Assembly: GCA_017380615.1 (NCBI GenBank)
Contig: JAFODQ010000097.1
Coordinates: forward strand, 1 to 57,800
Source of the DNA: Clostridia bacterium
GTDB taxonomy: Bacteria > Bacillota > Clostridia > Oscillospirales > Acutalibacteraceae
DNA length: 57,800 bases
Direction of reading: 5' to 3'
Under the pieces are notes generated by a model that worked only from the letters and a program-made list of their open reading frames with translations, searched no databases and was not told the origin of the DNA. Position numbers and translations under genes: made by a program. Below, in pieces: positions 45,745-53,655 of the stretch (positions are counted from its first letter, which is position 1; every line of letters starts with the position of its first letter).

Positions 45745-48700
45745 TTATTTTCTTTTTGAATACAGAGAGAAAATCTTATCAATTTCATCTCCACTAAGAC
45801 TGGTCTTGTCCATAAGAGCTTCAACAATCTTGTCAACAGCAACTCGGTTTTCCTTAAGAAGTCGCTTGGCTTCTTCCAGCTGCTCATTAAGAATATTGTT
45901 TACTGCTTTTCTCACTTCAGCACCCAATTCTCCACCACACGCATTTGAATAATCAAGCACAGCAATACCCATGGAATCATCCATGCCAAAATCACAAACA
46001 ATGCTTCGCGCAACTGCTGTTGCTTTCTTAAGATCATCGCTCGGCCCTGTTGTAAGTCCGGCCTCATCACCGAAAAACACAAGCTCACAAGCACGACCAC
46101 CCAAGGCAGCACGCACAAAATCAAGAAGCTGCTTTTTGGTGCGTGTTCCTCTGTTTTCGGTATCTCCAAAGCCCATATATCCACCATGACCACCTCTTGC
46201 AACTATGGTAAGATATGATGGCTTCTCTCCTGAATGCCAGTAAAGGAACGCATGTCCGGCTTCGTGATATGCAGTTTTTCTGAGCTCCTGCGGATTCCAG
46301 CTTTTTTTATCACCGAAATTGTATGTCTCGAACGCTTCCTCAAGAACCTCGTTATCCACCTTATCCTTGCCCTGACGGAAAGCAATCCTCTTGGAAAGAG
46401 ACAGCACCATTTCAAGGTTTGCAAGGCTCATTCCGTTTGAACGGATTGCAAGGTTTTCAATTCCGGAATCGGTAATATCATATACATCTGACTGCTCAAG
46501 CTTCATATTAATAAACCTGATACGTGCCTTTTTGTCGGGCAGGTCCACATATATGCTTCTGTCAAACCGGCGAACAAAGGCAGGGTCAATGCTCCTGTCT
46601 CCACCCGGTTCAATCTCAAAGTTTGTTGCAGCAAGAACAAACACGGGCTTCTTGGGATTGGTGTTGAAGCCATCCATCTCTGCGAGGAAGGTTGTCAGAA
46701 CTCTCTCAGGCTGGTTATTACCATCGCCACCCCTGCGTTCCTTTGCAAAGGCATCCACTTCATCAATAAATATGATTGTGGGAGCATATTTTCTTGCAGT
46801 GAGGAAAAGCTGGCGAACAGCCGCTTCGCCCTCGCCACTATATTTTTTCATGAACTGATTTCCTTGTGCAGAAATAAAGGTTACACCTGATTCTCCTGCA
46901 ACAGCCTTTGCAAGAAGGGTTTTACCTGTACCGGGAGGGCCATAGAACAGCACACCCTTAGGCACATCCAGCCCCTTGCTCTTATATGCCTGAGGATTCT
47001 TAAGAAAATCCACAAAAAACTTAAGCTCGTCCTTTGCACCATCGGCACCGATAACCTCATCAAATTTAACATCAGGTCTTGAAAGTGCGCTCATAACACT
47101 TTCCTTGTCAGCTGAATCCACAGCTGTTTCAAGCTTCAGATCATAAAGAGAAATATTGGCAATGCCATTTTCCTCATCTATGGTCTGTGAGGTTTTATAG
47201 TAAACAATTTTGTTTGCACTCGCAAGCATATTCATGCTTGACTGCTGATGCACTCTTGTGAAAATCTCTTTGATGCTCTCTTCAAAATCAACCTTTTTGC
47301 TTACATTAACTGTTCCTCTTGCACCAATTTTTTTCAGGGACAACATTTCCTCTTCGGTGTAGGTTATATTTCTATTGTATGCTATGTAAACAGGAAGGTC
47401 TGTTCTGCTACAGATGTAATAAAGGAAATCGCTTCCCTCAGAATCCACATCCTCAACATTAAGATTTTCTTCATCATCCTTGTTTCCTGCGTAAAGATCG
47501 CACAAAACGAGATCAACCGGCTGATCATCAAGCTTTTCAACTGCATCCTCATAGCTTTTAGCAAAAACAATGTTGTAGCCTGACAGATTACGTTTGATCG
47601 CTCTGGAAATTGAATCGGTGGCAAAGACAAGTATATTTGCTGTACTTTCCTTTGTAAACAACACCTTTATATCTGCGTTGTCTTCTTCAATTTCCACATC
47701 AATATTGATTTCCTTTATATCCTTGGGAGATGCATTGGTCTTGGGTGTGGAAAGCAGCCTGAACAGCTCATAAAGCTCTGTGTTGAAAAATGCCTTGGCT
47801 CTGCTTTTTATTGTTCGGGCATCTGCCATGCCACCCTCAGCAAAAAGAATGGCAGAATAAACATTTTCTGAAATATTGATCCTGATGTCTGTTACATCTT
47901 CCAACGCCTTTACACTTCTGCTAATCTCCTTCTCGGCAATACCACGGAGAACATGCGCCTCCATATGATTGAACATTACAACATTGCCTGTTGCAAATCT
48001 TGAGCAGATTGCTGCCGGGAAAACGCCCTTACCTGTTTTGGGATCAACATCGTTTTCCAGTGCCTTAAGTATTGTTTTTCTGGGGATATGGGAAAGATTG
48101 GGCGTCTCCGAGCCTTCATAAATTTTTCTGCCGGCGTTTGTTGTGAAAATAACTATCGCCTTTGAGAAATCCACATCCTTACCTGTGTTTGCGTCACGCA
48201 GACGGCCTGCATCAAGAACCTGAAGAAACAGGTGAATAGCAACAATATGTGCCTTCTCAATCTCATCGAAAAGCAGCACACATTCCGGATGTCTTGCCAC
48301 AAAGCCTGTAAGCTCACCTTCTTTAGCACTCTTGTAAGATGTGTGTGTACCACAGAGCTTTATAACGGCATCATCATCTCTTGAGAACTCACTCATATCA
48401 AAGCGCTTATATGGCAAGTCAAGAAGCTCTGCAGACTTTTCTGCAAGGAAGGTTTTACCAACACCGGGAGGCCCTGCAAAGAGGAAGGTTGCCTTGGGTC
48501 TTGAATCACCTTTATCAATAAACTCCTTCATTTCCGCCTGAAAATATCCTGAAGCAAAAACACCTATCGCATTGTCCTGACCAAAAATCTCCAGACTGAG
48601 TTTGTTCTGGATATACTTCGCCTCTCGAGTTATATCTTCAATATCATCAATAGGTGGCACAGAAGCGAGCTCTGCACTAAAATCATAGAAATCATTATCT

Positions 48701-49215
48701 TCATAATTGCACTCAAATAAATTGTCCTGTTTAGATGGATCTGAATTATTTTCAGTGGCAGAGGAATCAGCTTTAGCCCCTTCATTGCCCGTGGAAGCAC
48801 TTCTGTTTAATATTGACCTTATCTCCTTGGTAGGAGTTGCAAAAATGCACCCAAGCAGAATATCCATACGAAGCACATTGAAGTCATTCTTAATAGATTC
48901 TTCTTCTGCAGCAAAAATAATTCTCTTGAAAAAAACATCATCAAGAAAGCTGGTTTTATCAACCTTGAGCTGCTCAATATATCCGGCAAAATCCACTACC
49001 TCGATATTATCCGCAATCACCTTTGCAGTGTTTTTCAATTCAAGCTCATCCATACCTTCATCTATGCGAGGATCTGCATTATCCATGTAATAACTCAAAA
49101 CAGCCATCATTAAATGATTTATGGATACAACTGTACAATTTTCTTTTTTTGCAACATCTGTCGCCTGATTCAAAAGAAAGCTTACAAATTTACTGTATGG
49201 AAGCTTAATTCCCAT
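45745..49215 (-). CDS. Clp-type AAA+ / receiver-like / FtsH-type AAA+ M41 protease fusion
   Basis: 1156 residues in one uninterrupted frame. Order: Clp N-domain-like helices (about 5-135); acidic linker; ClpA/B-type AAA+ with Walker A G-P-P-G-V-G-K-T (248-255) and Walker B V-L-L-F-D-E-I-E-K-A-H (313-323); receiver-like domain (about 527-655) with Asp573 in L-V-L-C-D-L at the phospho-site; FtsH-type AAA+ with G-P-P-G-T-G-K-T (759-766), F-I-D-E-V-D (816-821) and the second-region A-T-N...R-R-F-D-R; M41 zinc peptidase with H-E-A-G-H (984-988) and Asp1061 in T-T-G-P-S-D-D. No membrane segment, unlike FtsH. Predicted soluble two-ring ATP-dependent protease. I know no described protein with this order. 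Confidence 0.9.
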   Translation of the reverse strand: MGIKLPYSKFVSFLLNQATDVAKKENCTVVSINHLMMAVLSYYMDNADPRIDEGMDELELKNTAKVIADNIEVVDFAGYIEQLKVDKTSFLDDVFFKRIIFAAEEESIKNDFNVLRMDILLGCIFATPTKEIRSILNRSASTGNEGAKADSSATENNSDPSKQDNLFECNYEDNDFYDFSAELASVPPIDDIEDITREAKYIQNKLSLEIFGQDNAIGVFASGYFQAEMKEFIDKGDSRPKATFLFAGPPGVGKTFLAEKSAELLDLPYKRFDMSEFSRDDDAVIKLCGTHTSYKSAKEGELTGFVARHPECVLLFDEIEKAHIVAIHLFLQVLDAGRLRDANTGKDVDFSKAIVIFTTNAGRKIYEGSETPNLSHIPRKTILKALENDVDPKTGKGVFPAAICSRFATGNVVMFNHMEAHVLRGIAEKEISRSVKALEDVTDIRINISENVYSAILFAEGGMADARTIKSRAKAFFNTELYELFRLLSTPKTNASPKDIKEINIDVEIEEDNADIKVLFTKESTANILVFATDSISRAIKRNLSGYNIVFAKSYEDAVEKLDDQPVDLVLCDLYAGNKDDEENLNVEDVDSEGSDFLYYICSRTDLPVYIAYNRNITYTEEEMLSLKKIGARGTVNVSKKVDFEESIKEIFTRVHQQSSMNMLASANKIVYYKTSQTIDEENGIANISLYDLKLETAVDSADKESVMSALSRPDVKFDEVIGADGAKDELKFFVDFLKNPQAYKSKGLDVPKGVLFYGPPGTGKTLLAKAVAGESGVTFISAQGNQFMKKYSGEGEAAVRQLFLTARKYAPTIIFIDEVDAFAKERRGGDGNNQPERVLTTFLAEMDGFNTNPKKPVFVLAATNFEIEPGGDRSIDPAFVRRFDRSIYVDLPDKKARIRFINMKLEQSDVYDITDSGIENLAIRSNGMSLANLEMVLSLSKRIAFRQGKDKVDNEVLEEAFETYNFGDKKSWNPQELRKTAYHEAGHAFLYWHSGEKPSYLTIVARGGHGGYMGFGDTENRGTRTKKQLLDFVRAALGGRACELVFFGDEAGLTTGPSDDLKKATAVARSIVCDFGMDDSMGIAVLDYSNACGGELGAEVRKAVNNILNEQLEEAKRLLKENRVAVDKIVEALMDKTSLSGDEIDKIFSLYSKRK

Positions 49216-49232
49216 CTTTACACCCCTAATTC

Positions 49233-49514
49233 TTACTTCTTTTCTATGCTATATCCTAAAGCAATAATTGTTTTCAACGTCTGCTCTGCCGTTATACGAT
49301 CATAAGCCTTTTCTTCATCAGAAAGCTCATCGTACGCCACCATACATGGTGTGGTCTTTGCTGAATCATCTCTTTTTTCGCCATAGGTCCAGCCCTCCTT
49401 GGCTCTCTGATATGCCCAATTCTCGTGAACATTTTCAGCAATCTTTTCCATGAGCTCATTCAAGCCCTCGGGAAGCTGAACACCTGACAAATCTAATGGT
49501 TCTGGTTTATACAT
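49233..49514 (-). CDS. Stand-alone RyR-domain protein
   Basis: 93 residues, SD AAAGGA 9 bases before the ATG. The whole chain matches one RyR (ryanodine receptor) repeat: Y-K-P-E-P-L-D-L-S-G-V-x-L, E-N-V-H-E-N-W-A-x-x-R-x-x-E-G-W-T-Y-G-x-x-R-D-D, T-P-C-M-V-A-Y-D-E-L, D-R-x-T-A-E-Q-T-L-K-T-I-I-A-L-G-Y. Prokaryotic RyR domains occur with CARF and other nucleotide-signal conflict genes and have been proposed to sense nucleotide-derived ligands. The gene ends 17 bases before the protease fusion, so the two are probably translated together. It may be a sensor, adaptor or inhibitor of the protease (inference). Confidence 0.88.
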   Translation of the reverse strand: MYKPEPLDLSGVQLPEGLNELMEKIAENVHENWAYQRAKEGWTYGEKRDDSAKTTPCMVAYDELSDEEKAYDRITAEQTLKTIIALGYSIEKK

Positions 49515-49656
49515 AAGCTATTATCCTTTCCCCTTTCGGGATGTAATATAATGCAATTAAGTTATCTTCTCTTTTTTTTGCAGCTGAGTGAACAAGGGAA
49601 ACAATTATTGCCCTTGACACCCTTGCAAGTAAAAGCAACAGCAGGAATTCAAACAT
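49507..49656 (-). CDS. Possible 49-residue membrane peptide leading into the RyR gene
   Basis: An ATG at 49656 opens 49 codons ending at TAA 49507-49509. The start codon of the RyR gene lies inside its last codons (8-base overlap), a pattern typical of coupled genes. The peptide begins with F-E-F and six Leu, continues with a hydrophobic stretch to about residue 23, then a basic patch (K-K-R) and a Y-Y-I-P-K-G-E-R end. The SD is weak (CTGGTG close to the ATG), so it could be chance. No family recognised. Confidence 0.35.
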   Translation of the reverse strand: MFEFLLLLLLARVSRAIIVSLVHSAAKKREDNLIALYYIPKGERIIAYV

Positions 49657-49767
49657 CGCACCAGGTTTGCCCTGAACACCCTTAAATTACGAAACAATGA
49701 CCTGCCCCCGTTCCGAAAAGCTTAATCACTAAATAGTAAACTCAAGAAAAGCTTGAATTTCGTAATA
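49657..49767 (-). promoter_or_regulatory. Leader of the RyR-protease island with inverted and direct repeats
   Basis: A 9-base inverted repeat ATTACGAAA/TTTCGTAAT (49686-49694, 49758-49766) and a direct repeat GAAAAGCTT (49715-49723, 49746-49754) lie here. On the minus strand CGGAAC (49710-49715) stands 18 bases before CGTAA (49687-49691), a layout like ECF promoters but 1-2 bases too long. No consensus sigma-A promoter is seen, in contrast to most other spacers of this window, so an alternative sigma could drive the island. Confidence 0.4.
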
Positions 49768-50259
49768 TCACTTTTTTTCAGGCACAGGTCTGTTTTTAGC
49801 ACTATATTCAGAAACATCTATTTTTATTATGCTCACCACAGACACCAGCTTATCATTGAACTCAAAATCTTTACCTGTCTGTGTTTTCATAAGGTGTGTG
49901 AGTGCCCTCTTTTTCAGCTCAACATCTTCAATTATTTCGGCAACACCACTGCCCATGAGAGATTTGTATCCCATTCCGTATCTGCAGGCAACATCACCCT
50001 CAAATGGCTGCAAATCGCATTCAATGGAGAAAAACACCTTTGGGTTTGCTCTCATCACATCAAGCTTTCTGCCCTTCGTGGCACCGTGAAGCCACAAGAT
50101 AAGCTCACCATTCTCCATTGTGTAGCCATAGTTCATTGGGACAACATAAGGCATGTCACCATCAGCAAGCCCCAAATGAAGAACTCTCGCTTTATCGAGA
50201 ATTTCCGTTATTTCGTTTATATCAGTAATTTGTTTTTCGCGTCTTGTATAACCGTTCAT
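49768..50259 (-). CDS. PNPOx/Nim-like flavin-binding protein
   Basis: 163 residues. Split-barrel flavin-binding fold of the pyridoxamine 5'-phosphate oxidase-like group: R-R-E-K-Q-I-T-D at the start, P-Y-V-V-P-M-N-Y-G-Y (about 38-47), L-H-G-A-x-K-G-R-K-L-D (about 57-67) and a late Y-S-A-K-N-R. This arrangement is that of the Nim-related family, some members of which reduce nitroimidazoles; most have unknown roles in FMN- or heme-linked redox chemistry. It starts 11 bases after the MFS gene and shares its direction. Confidence 0.85.
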   Translation of the reverse strand: MNGYTRREKQITDINEITEILDKARVLHLGLADGDMPYVVPMNYGYTMENGELILWLHGATKGRKLDVMRANPKVFFSIECDLQPFEGDVACRYGMGYKSLMGSGVAEIIEDVELKKRALTHLMKTQTGKDFEFNDKLVSVVSIIKIDVSEYSAKNRPVPEKK

Positions 50260-50270
50260 AATATAACCTC

Positions 50271-51665
50271 TTATTGAATTTCATCAAGCTTAACACCTTT
50301 TGTTTCCTTAACCTTAAGTGCAAACATAATTGCTGCAATGCTTACTGCAGGCACAGAAACTGCAAGGCAAGCCCACCATATAGGCATTGCAATCATTCCC
50401 AGAATTGTTACACCATAGCCCACAGCAAGACCAATTATAACAAGCAGACCCTCTGCCCCCACAACCGATGCACGGATATCAGTAGGTACCTTTTCGGTCA
50501 TCATAACATTCATATAGTCTCTGCCAATCCAATATGAGCCTTGATAGAGACCTGCAAGAGCCCCCACAAGATATGGATTCCAGCCTCTGAGAATGCCCAC
50601 AACAAAAAGTATATATCCCGCAACACATGTTACCGAAAATGCAGTAACAGTAACCTTTCTACCCAGCTTATCTGCAATAAAGCCTGACAAGAAGGTTATT
50701 GTGGCATAAATTACAGGCACCATAAAAAGAGCCCTTGTAATATCCGATGTGCTCATACCGGCACGGTGCATTGATGATTCAAAATACAAAGCAATGGCAG
50801 GCATTGCAGAATCAAAGATAATGTGTGAAATTATAAGCAGCTTTGTATCCTTGTTTGAGAAAATATATTTCACACCGTTAAACACGCCGGACTGATTTCT
50901 CTGTGCCTGACGTTGCTGCTTTTGAAGCTCCCTTTCTCTCTCCCTTTCTTCTAATGGTCGGGATAAGTATTCAAGCCTTTCTCTTATGAAAACCTTTGTG
51001 TCCTTAGCAAGGATAAGCACAAGCGCAACAGCCACAAATCCTATGAGCGCAGGAACAAGAAAGATTTCACGCCACTTTGAAGCATCATCACCCATGAGAG
51101 CGTCTCTCAATGCGGGTATGAGAATAACACCGAGAATACCGAAGCTCTTGAGGAAGCTGTATATTTTTGCTCTGTGCTTTTCAGGTGCTTCCTCGAGAAT
51201 ATAGATAATCTGTACATCATGCCCCATAAAGAAGCTGATAACAGCAAAGCCCACAAGGAACATTATGTAGCTTGAGGAAAGGTAGATAATAAGAAGTCCC
51301 GAAGCCATACCTAATGTGGAAATAGCAAACAAGGGCTTTCTGCCCCATTTATCTGCAAGAGCCTTATAGAAGGGTGTGAAAATACCCAGAACATAGGTAA
51401 AAACACCTATACCCGAGTGAAAGGCAAGTCCATCTTCGTAGGTATAATATTTACCCATAAAGGGATTATTTACAAAAAACTCTGTGACAAAGGATGATTG
51501 AACAGTAACAGTGAGGTTACTTGTTACCTCATCGAGGATATTGACAATTGCAATAAGAATGAGAAGAACAAAAAAATACCTTCCTGAATTTCCTCTGCCT
51601 CGCATTCGCTCAAGCCTTGAAATCTGTTTTGATTCTTTGTTCAAGGTTTTCGCTGTGTTAATCAT
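50271..51665 (-). CDS. MFS transporter
   Basis: 464 residues with 12 hydrophobic segments and a charged middle loop (about 225-260, E-R-E-R-E-R-E-L-Q-K-Q-Q-R-Q-A-Q). The MFS signature A-D-K-W-G-R-K-P appears after segment 2 and is repeated as A-D-K-L-G-R-K in half two. The N-terminus has a 25-residue basic stretch before the first segment. Substrate unknown. It overlaps the PnuC-like gene by 4 bases (ATGA), so both are coupled, and a nicotinamide- or vitamin-related substrate is possible. Confidence 0.88.
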   Translation of the reverse strand: MINTAKTLNKESKQISRLERMRGRGNSGRYFFVLLILIAIVNILDEVTSNLTVTVQSSFVTEFFVNNPFMGKYYTYEDGLAFHSGIGVFTYVLGIFTPFYKALADKWGRKPLFAISTLGMASGLLIIYLSSSYIMFLVGFAVISFFMGHDVQIIYILEEAPEKHRAKIYSFLKSFGILGVILIPALRDALMGDDASKWREIFLVPALIGFVAVALVLILAKDTKVFIRERLEYLSRPLEERERERELQKQQRQAQRNQSGVFNGVKYIFSNKDTKLLIISHIIFDSAMPAIALYFESSMHRAGMSTSDITRALFMVPVIYATITFLSGFIADKLGRKVTVTAFSVTCVAGYILFVVGILRGWNPYLVGALAGLYQGSYWIGRDYMNVMMTEKVPTDIRASVVGAEGLLVIIGLAVGYGVTILGMIAMPIWWACLAVSVPAVSIAAIMFALKVKETKGVKLDEIQ

Positions 51666-52360
51666 TCCATCACCTCTGAATTTTCTTTCTGCCGTTTATA
51701 AAGCTTTTTTGCCTTGAAGAAAGCAAAGCATATGCAAACAAACGAGTAAACAGCAAAAATAAGATATGTGGTCATTTCGGGAGATTCTGCAAGCATTGAA
51801 ACATAAAGTACAATGCCTATTATTCCATTAACTACCATAAATGCAGTATATTCCACAAAGGCAAACATGGTAAGGAACAGAATCAGCACACCGAGAAGTG
51901 TTGTGGCGCTGTCAAGAAGAACATACTCTGCACCCATAAGCGGCAGCAATACCCACATTGCAGCGAGTACAACCCCATAACCTATAAGAACCAGAATTCT
52001 TTGCTTCCAATTCATTTTACGAAGCACCGTGGAGTGCTCCCACTTGTTTTTATTCCAGCGAATGAATGTGATAAGCTGCATCGGAAAAGAAAAGAGAAAT
52101 GCCGATAATGCCGATGCATAGAGGTTATAATACACATACACAAATCCATAGAGAAGTGAATTCATACTTCCCAGAAGATTACTGTATCTGTTCACCTTTG
52201 ACTGAAGTGTTGCGATTATCAGTGAATTATACAGTGGCAGAATCATCAGAAATTTCTGATTATAATACGCACCCGCAGCTGTAATCAATATGGCTGTCAA
52301 CGCCATAAGGAAATATATGAAAATATCTTTTTTCTCAATTTTTTTGTGTTTATCCTTCAT
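51662..52360 (-). CDS. PnuC-like nicotinamide riboside/vitamin transporter
   Basis: 232 residues, about seven hydrophobic segments. The segment N-R-Y-S-N-L-L-G-S-M-N-S-L-L-Y-G followed by F-P-M-Q-L-I-T-F-I-R-W matches the substrate-site pattern of the PnuC family (facilitated uptake of nicotinamide riboside, with relatives for thiamine and riboflavin). The ATG has no clear SD, and a 15-base palindrome lies 11-25 bases upstream. First gene of the operon pnuC-like, MFS and Nim-like. Assignment of the vitamin is not possible. Confidence 0.75.
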   Translation of the reverse strand: MKDKHKKIEKKDIFIYFLMALTAILITAAGAYYNQKFLMILPLYNSLIIATLQSKVNRYSNLLGSMNSLLYGFVYVYYNLYASALSAFLFSFPMQLITFIRWNKNKWEHSTVLRKMNWKQRILVLIGYGVVLAAMWVLLPLMGAEYVLLDSATTLLGVLILFLTMFAFVEYTAFMVVNGIIGIVLYVSMLAESPEMTTYLIFAVYSFVCICFAFFKAKKLYKRQKENSEVME

Positions 52361-52370
52361 ATTTTATGAG

Positions 52371-52385
52371 CAGTGACAATCACTG
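52371..52385 (-). promoter_or_regulatory. Palindrome before the PnuC-like gene
   Basis: CAGTGA-CAA-TCACTG, 6-base perfect arms, 11 bases before the ATG, in the place of an SD. It could be an operator of a vitamin-responsive repressor or a hairpin controlling translation. No match to a known box is claimed. Confidence 0.4.
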
Positions 52386-52403
52386 TTTCCTTACTATTTT
52401 GAT

Positions 52404-52438
52404 TTTTAAAAAACATCGGCACCCGTGAGGATGCCGAC
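52404..52438 (-). terminator. Terminator of the DUF4234 gene
   Basis: Nine-base arms TCGGCACCC/GGATGCCGA (one mismatch) with loop GTGA at 52416-52437, followed on the minus strand by GTTTTTTA. It ends the DUF4234 gene just before the PnuC-like operon. Confidence 0.85.
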
Positions 52439-52453
52439 ACTATAAGCTTAAGA

Positions 52454-52915
52454 TTAGCCCTTCACATTATAATCGCCATTAACGAGATTCATAGCTGTGA
52501 GCATTTTGTGCAGATAGATAAACGGTCCAACAATAATAAATGAACCTAACACGCCCCAAAGCCAGAAATCTGTTGCGCTGAAGCTATAAGAAATGCCACG
52601 CCTTTTAAGCTCATTGCCGATACGGTTTGAAATGTTATGTAACCAAACAATACCTGCGATACCACAAGTTATAGGTGCTACGATAAATGAAAGAAGGCAG
52701 TAATGCATTGTCTTTTTGCCATCATATCTTGAAGCAACTGTGTTGATATCTGTTGACACACCCGAAAAAACAACAATCGCATAAATACCAAAGGTAATGA
52801 GTGACAGCAGGATTGTCTTAACAAGACTTCTGTTTGTCTTAAGCTGAGCTACCGGTGGGGGATTAAAGTTTGGGTTATAATTCGGGTTGTAATTTGGATT
52901 GTAATTGTTATCCAT
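52454..52915 (-). CDS. DUF4234-type small membrane protein with an Asn-Tyr-Pro repeat start
   Basis: 153 residues, SD GAGGAG. The first 20 residues repeat N-Y-N-P (four units). The remainder has three to four hydrophobic segments with I-L-L-S-L-I-T-F-G-I-Y, T-C-G-I-A-G-I-V-W-L-H-N-I-S-N-R-I-G-N-E-L and a Trp-rich third segment, the DUF4234 pattern. Function unknown; members are often found next to zinc-ribbon membrane proteins, as here. It has its own promoter and terminator. Confidence 0.82.
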   Translation of the reverse strand: MDNNYNPNYNPNYNPNFNPPPVAQLKTNRSLVKTILLSLITFGIYAIVVFSGVSTDINTVASRYDGKKTMHYCLLSFIVAPITCGIAGIVWLHNISNRIGNELKRRGISYSFSATDFWLWGVLGSFIIVGPFIYLHKMLTAMNLVNGDYNVKG

Positions 52916-52962
52916 GGTTATCTCCTCTCGATTAATTAAAATCTGTGTATTTTATTATTCTG

Positions 52963-52991
52963 AATATATCATATTTTTTGTTTAATGTCAA
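52963..52991 (-). promoter_or_regulatory. Promoter of the DUF4234 gene
   Basis: Minus strand: -35 TTGACA (52986-52991), 17-base spacer, -10 TATATT (52963-52968). Confidence 0.82.
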
Positions 52992-53028
52992 CAAATCTTC
53001 GACAATAATGAACACAAAAACTATTTGT

Positions 53029-53057
53029 TTGACACATTCGGAGTTTTGTGATATATA
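53029..53057 (+). promoter_or_regulatory. Promoter of the 186-residue zinc-ribbon gene
   Basis: -35 TTGACA (53029-53034), 17-base spacer, -10 TATATA (53052-53057), about 33 bases before the ATG; divergent from the DUF4234 promoter. Confidence 0.8.
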
Positions 53058-53089
53058 TGGTAATATAAATCAAAAAAGGAGCGCTTTAT

Positions 53090-53650
53090 ATGGGACGCAC
53101 AATAAAAGAATTTGCTCTTCCGCAGCCGGTGCCTGAGCTTATGAACTACGCTCAGAGCTACCTTACTTCAGAAGGCTACACATACAAGGAACGAAAAGGC
53201 GAACAGGTTTTCCAGAAGGGCTCCGGCCTTGTGACAGGACCAACCTTTATCAAAATCACACTCATTAACAACATCGTAAGGCTTGAGGGCTGGATGAAAA
53301 TGGCTCTGCTTCCGGGTGTTTATGTAGGTGAAACAGATCTTGATGATTTTTTGGGCTGTGCAGCTAAGGGGCCACTCAAAAGACGCTATGCATACCTTGA
53401 AAATATGATAAGAAGCTATGGTGGTGTGCAGGTAGCACCGGGCTTTGCCCAGGCACCCTTCCAACAGCCACAATATCAGCAGCCGGTTCAGTACCAGCAG
53501 CCACCACAATACCAACCGTCACAGTATCAGCAGTCTGCACAGCCCCCTCAGATGCCTCAGCAGCAAGCTGCTCCTGTATGTAATGCTTGCGCAAAACCAG
53601 CACAACCGGGCGCACACTTCTGTGCCAACTGCGGAAATAAGCTCCAATAA
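53090..53650 (+). CDS. Protein with unknown N-domain, Gln/Pro/Tyr-rich linker and C-terminal zinc ribbon
   Basis: 186 residues, SD AAAGGAG. Residues 1-110 form a compact alpha/beta domain of unknown type, about 115-160 is a low-complexity linker (repeats of Q-Y-Q-Q-P), and the end is a zinc ribbon C-N-A-C...C-A-N-C-G-N-K-L. No membrane segment, unlike its neighbours, and the ribbon is at the C-terminus. The linker resembles the one in the protein at 56668-57165. Monocistronic with promoter and terminator. Confidence 0.8.
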   Translation: MGRTIKEFALPQPVPELMNYAQSYLTSEGYTYKERKGEQVFQKGSGLVTGPTFIKITLINNIVRLEGWMKMALLPGVYVGETDLDDFLGCAAKGPLKRRYAYLENMIRSYGGVQVAPGFAQAPFQQPQYQQPVQYQQPPQYQPSQYQQSAQPPQMPQQQAAPVCNACAKPAQPGAHFCANCGNKLQ

Positions 53651-53655
53651 AAACC

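Noticed and set aside
45745-49215. Protease fusion as two genes joined by an assembly error
   Set aside because: One uninterrupted frame of 1156 codons with a folded middle domain and uniform composition; a chance join would not give an in-frame receiver-like linker. It cannot be fully excluded without read data.
42666-49767. CRISPR array or cas genes beside the CARF nuclease
   Set aside because: No repeat-spacer pattern and no Cas10, Cas7, Cas5, Cas1 or Cas2-like protein in any frame of the window.
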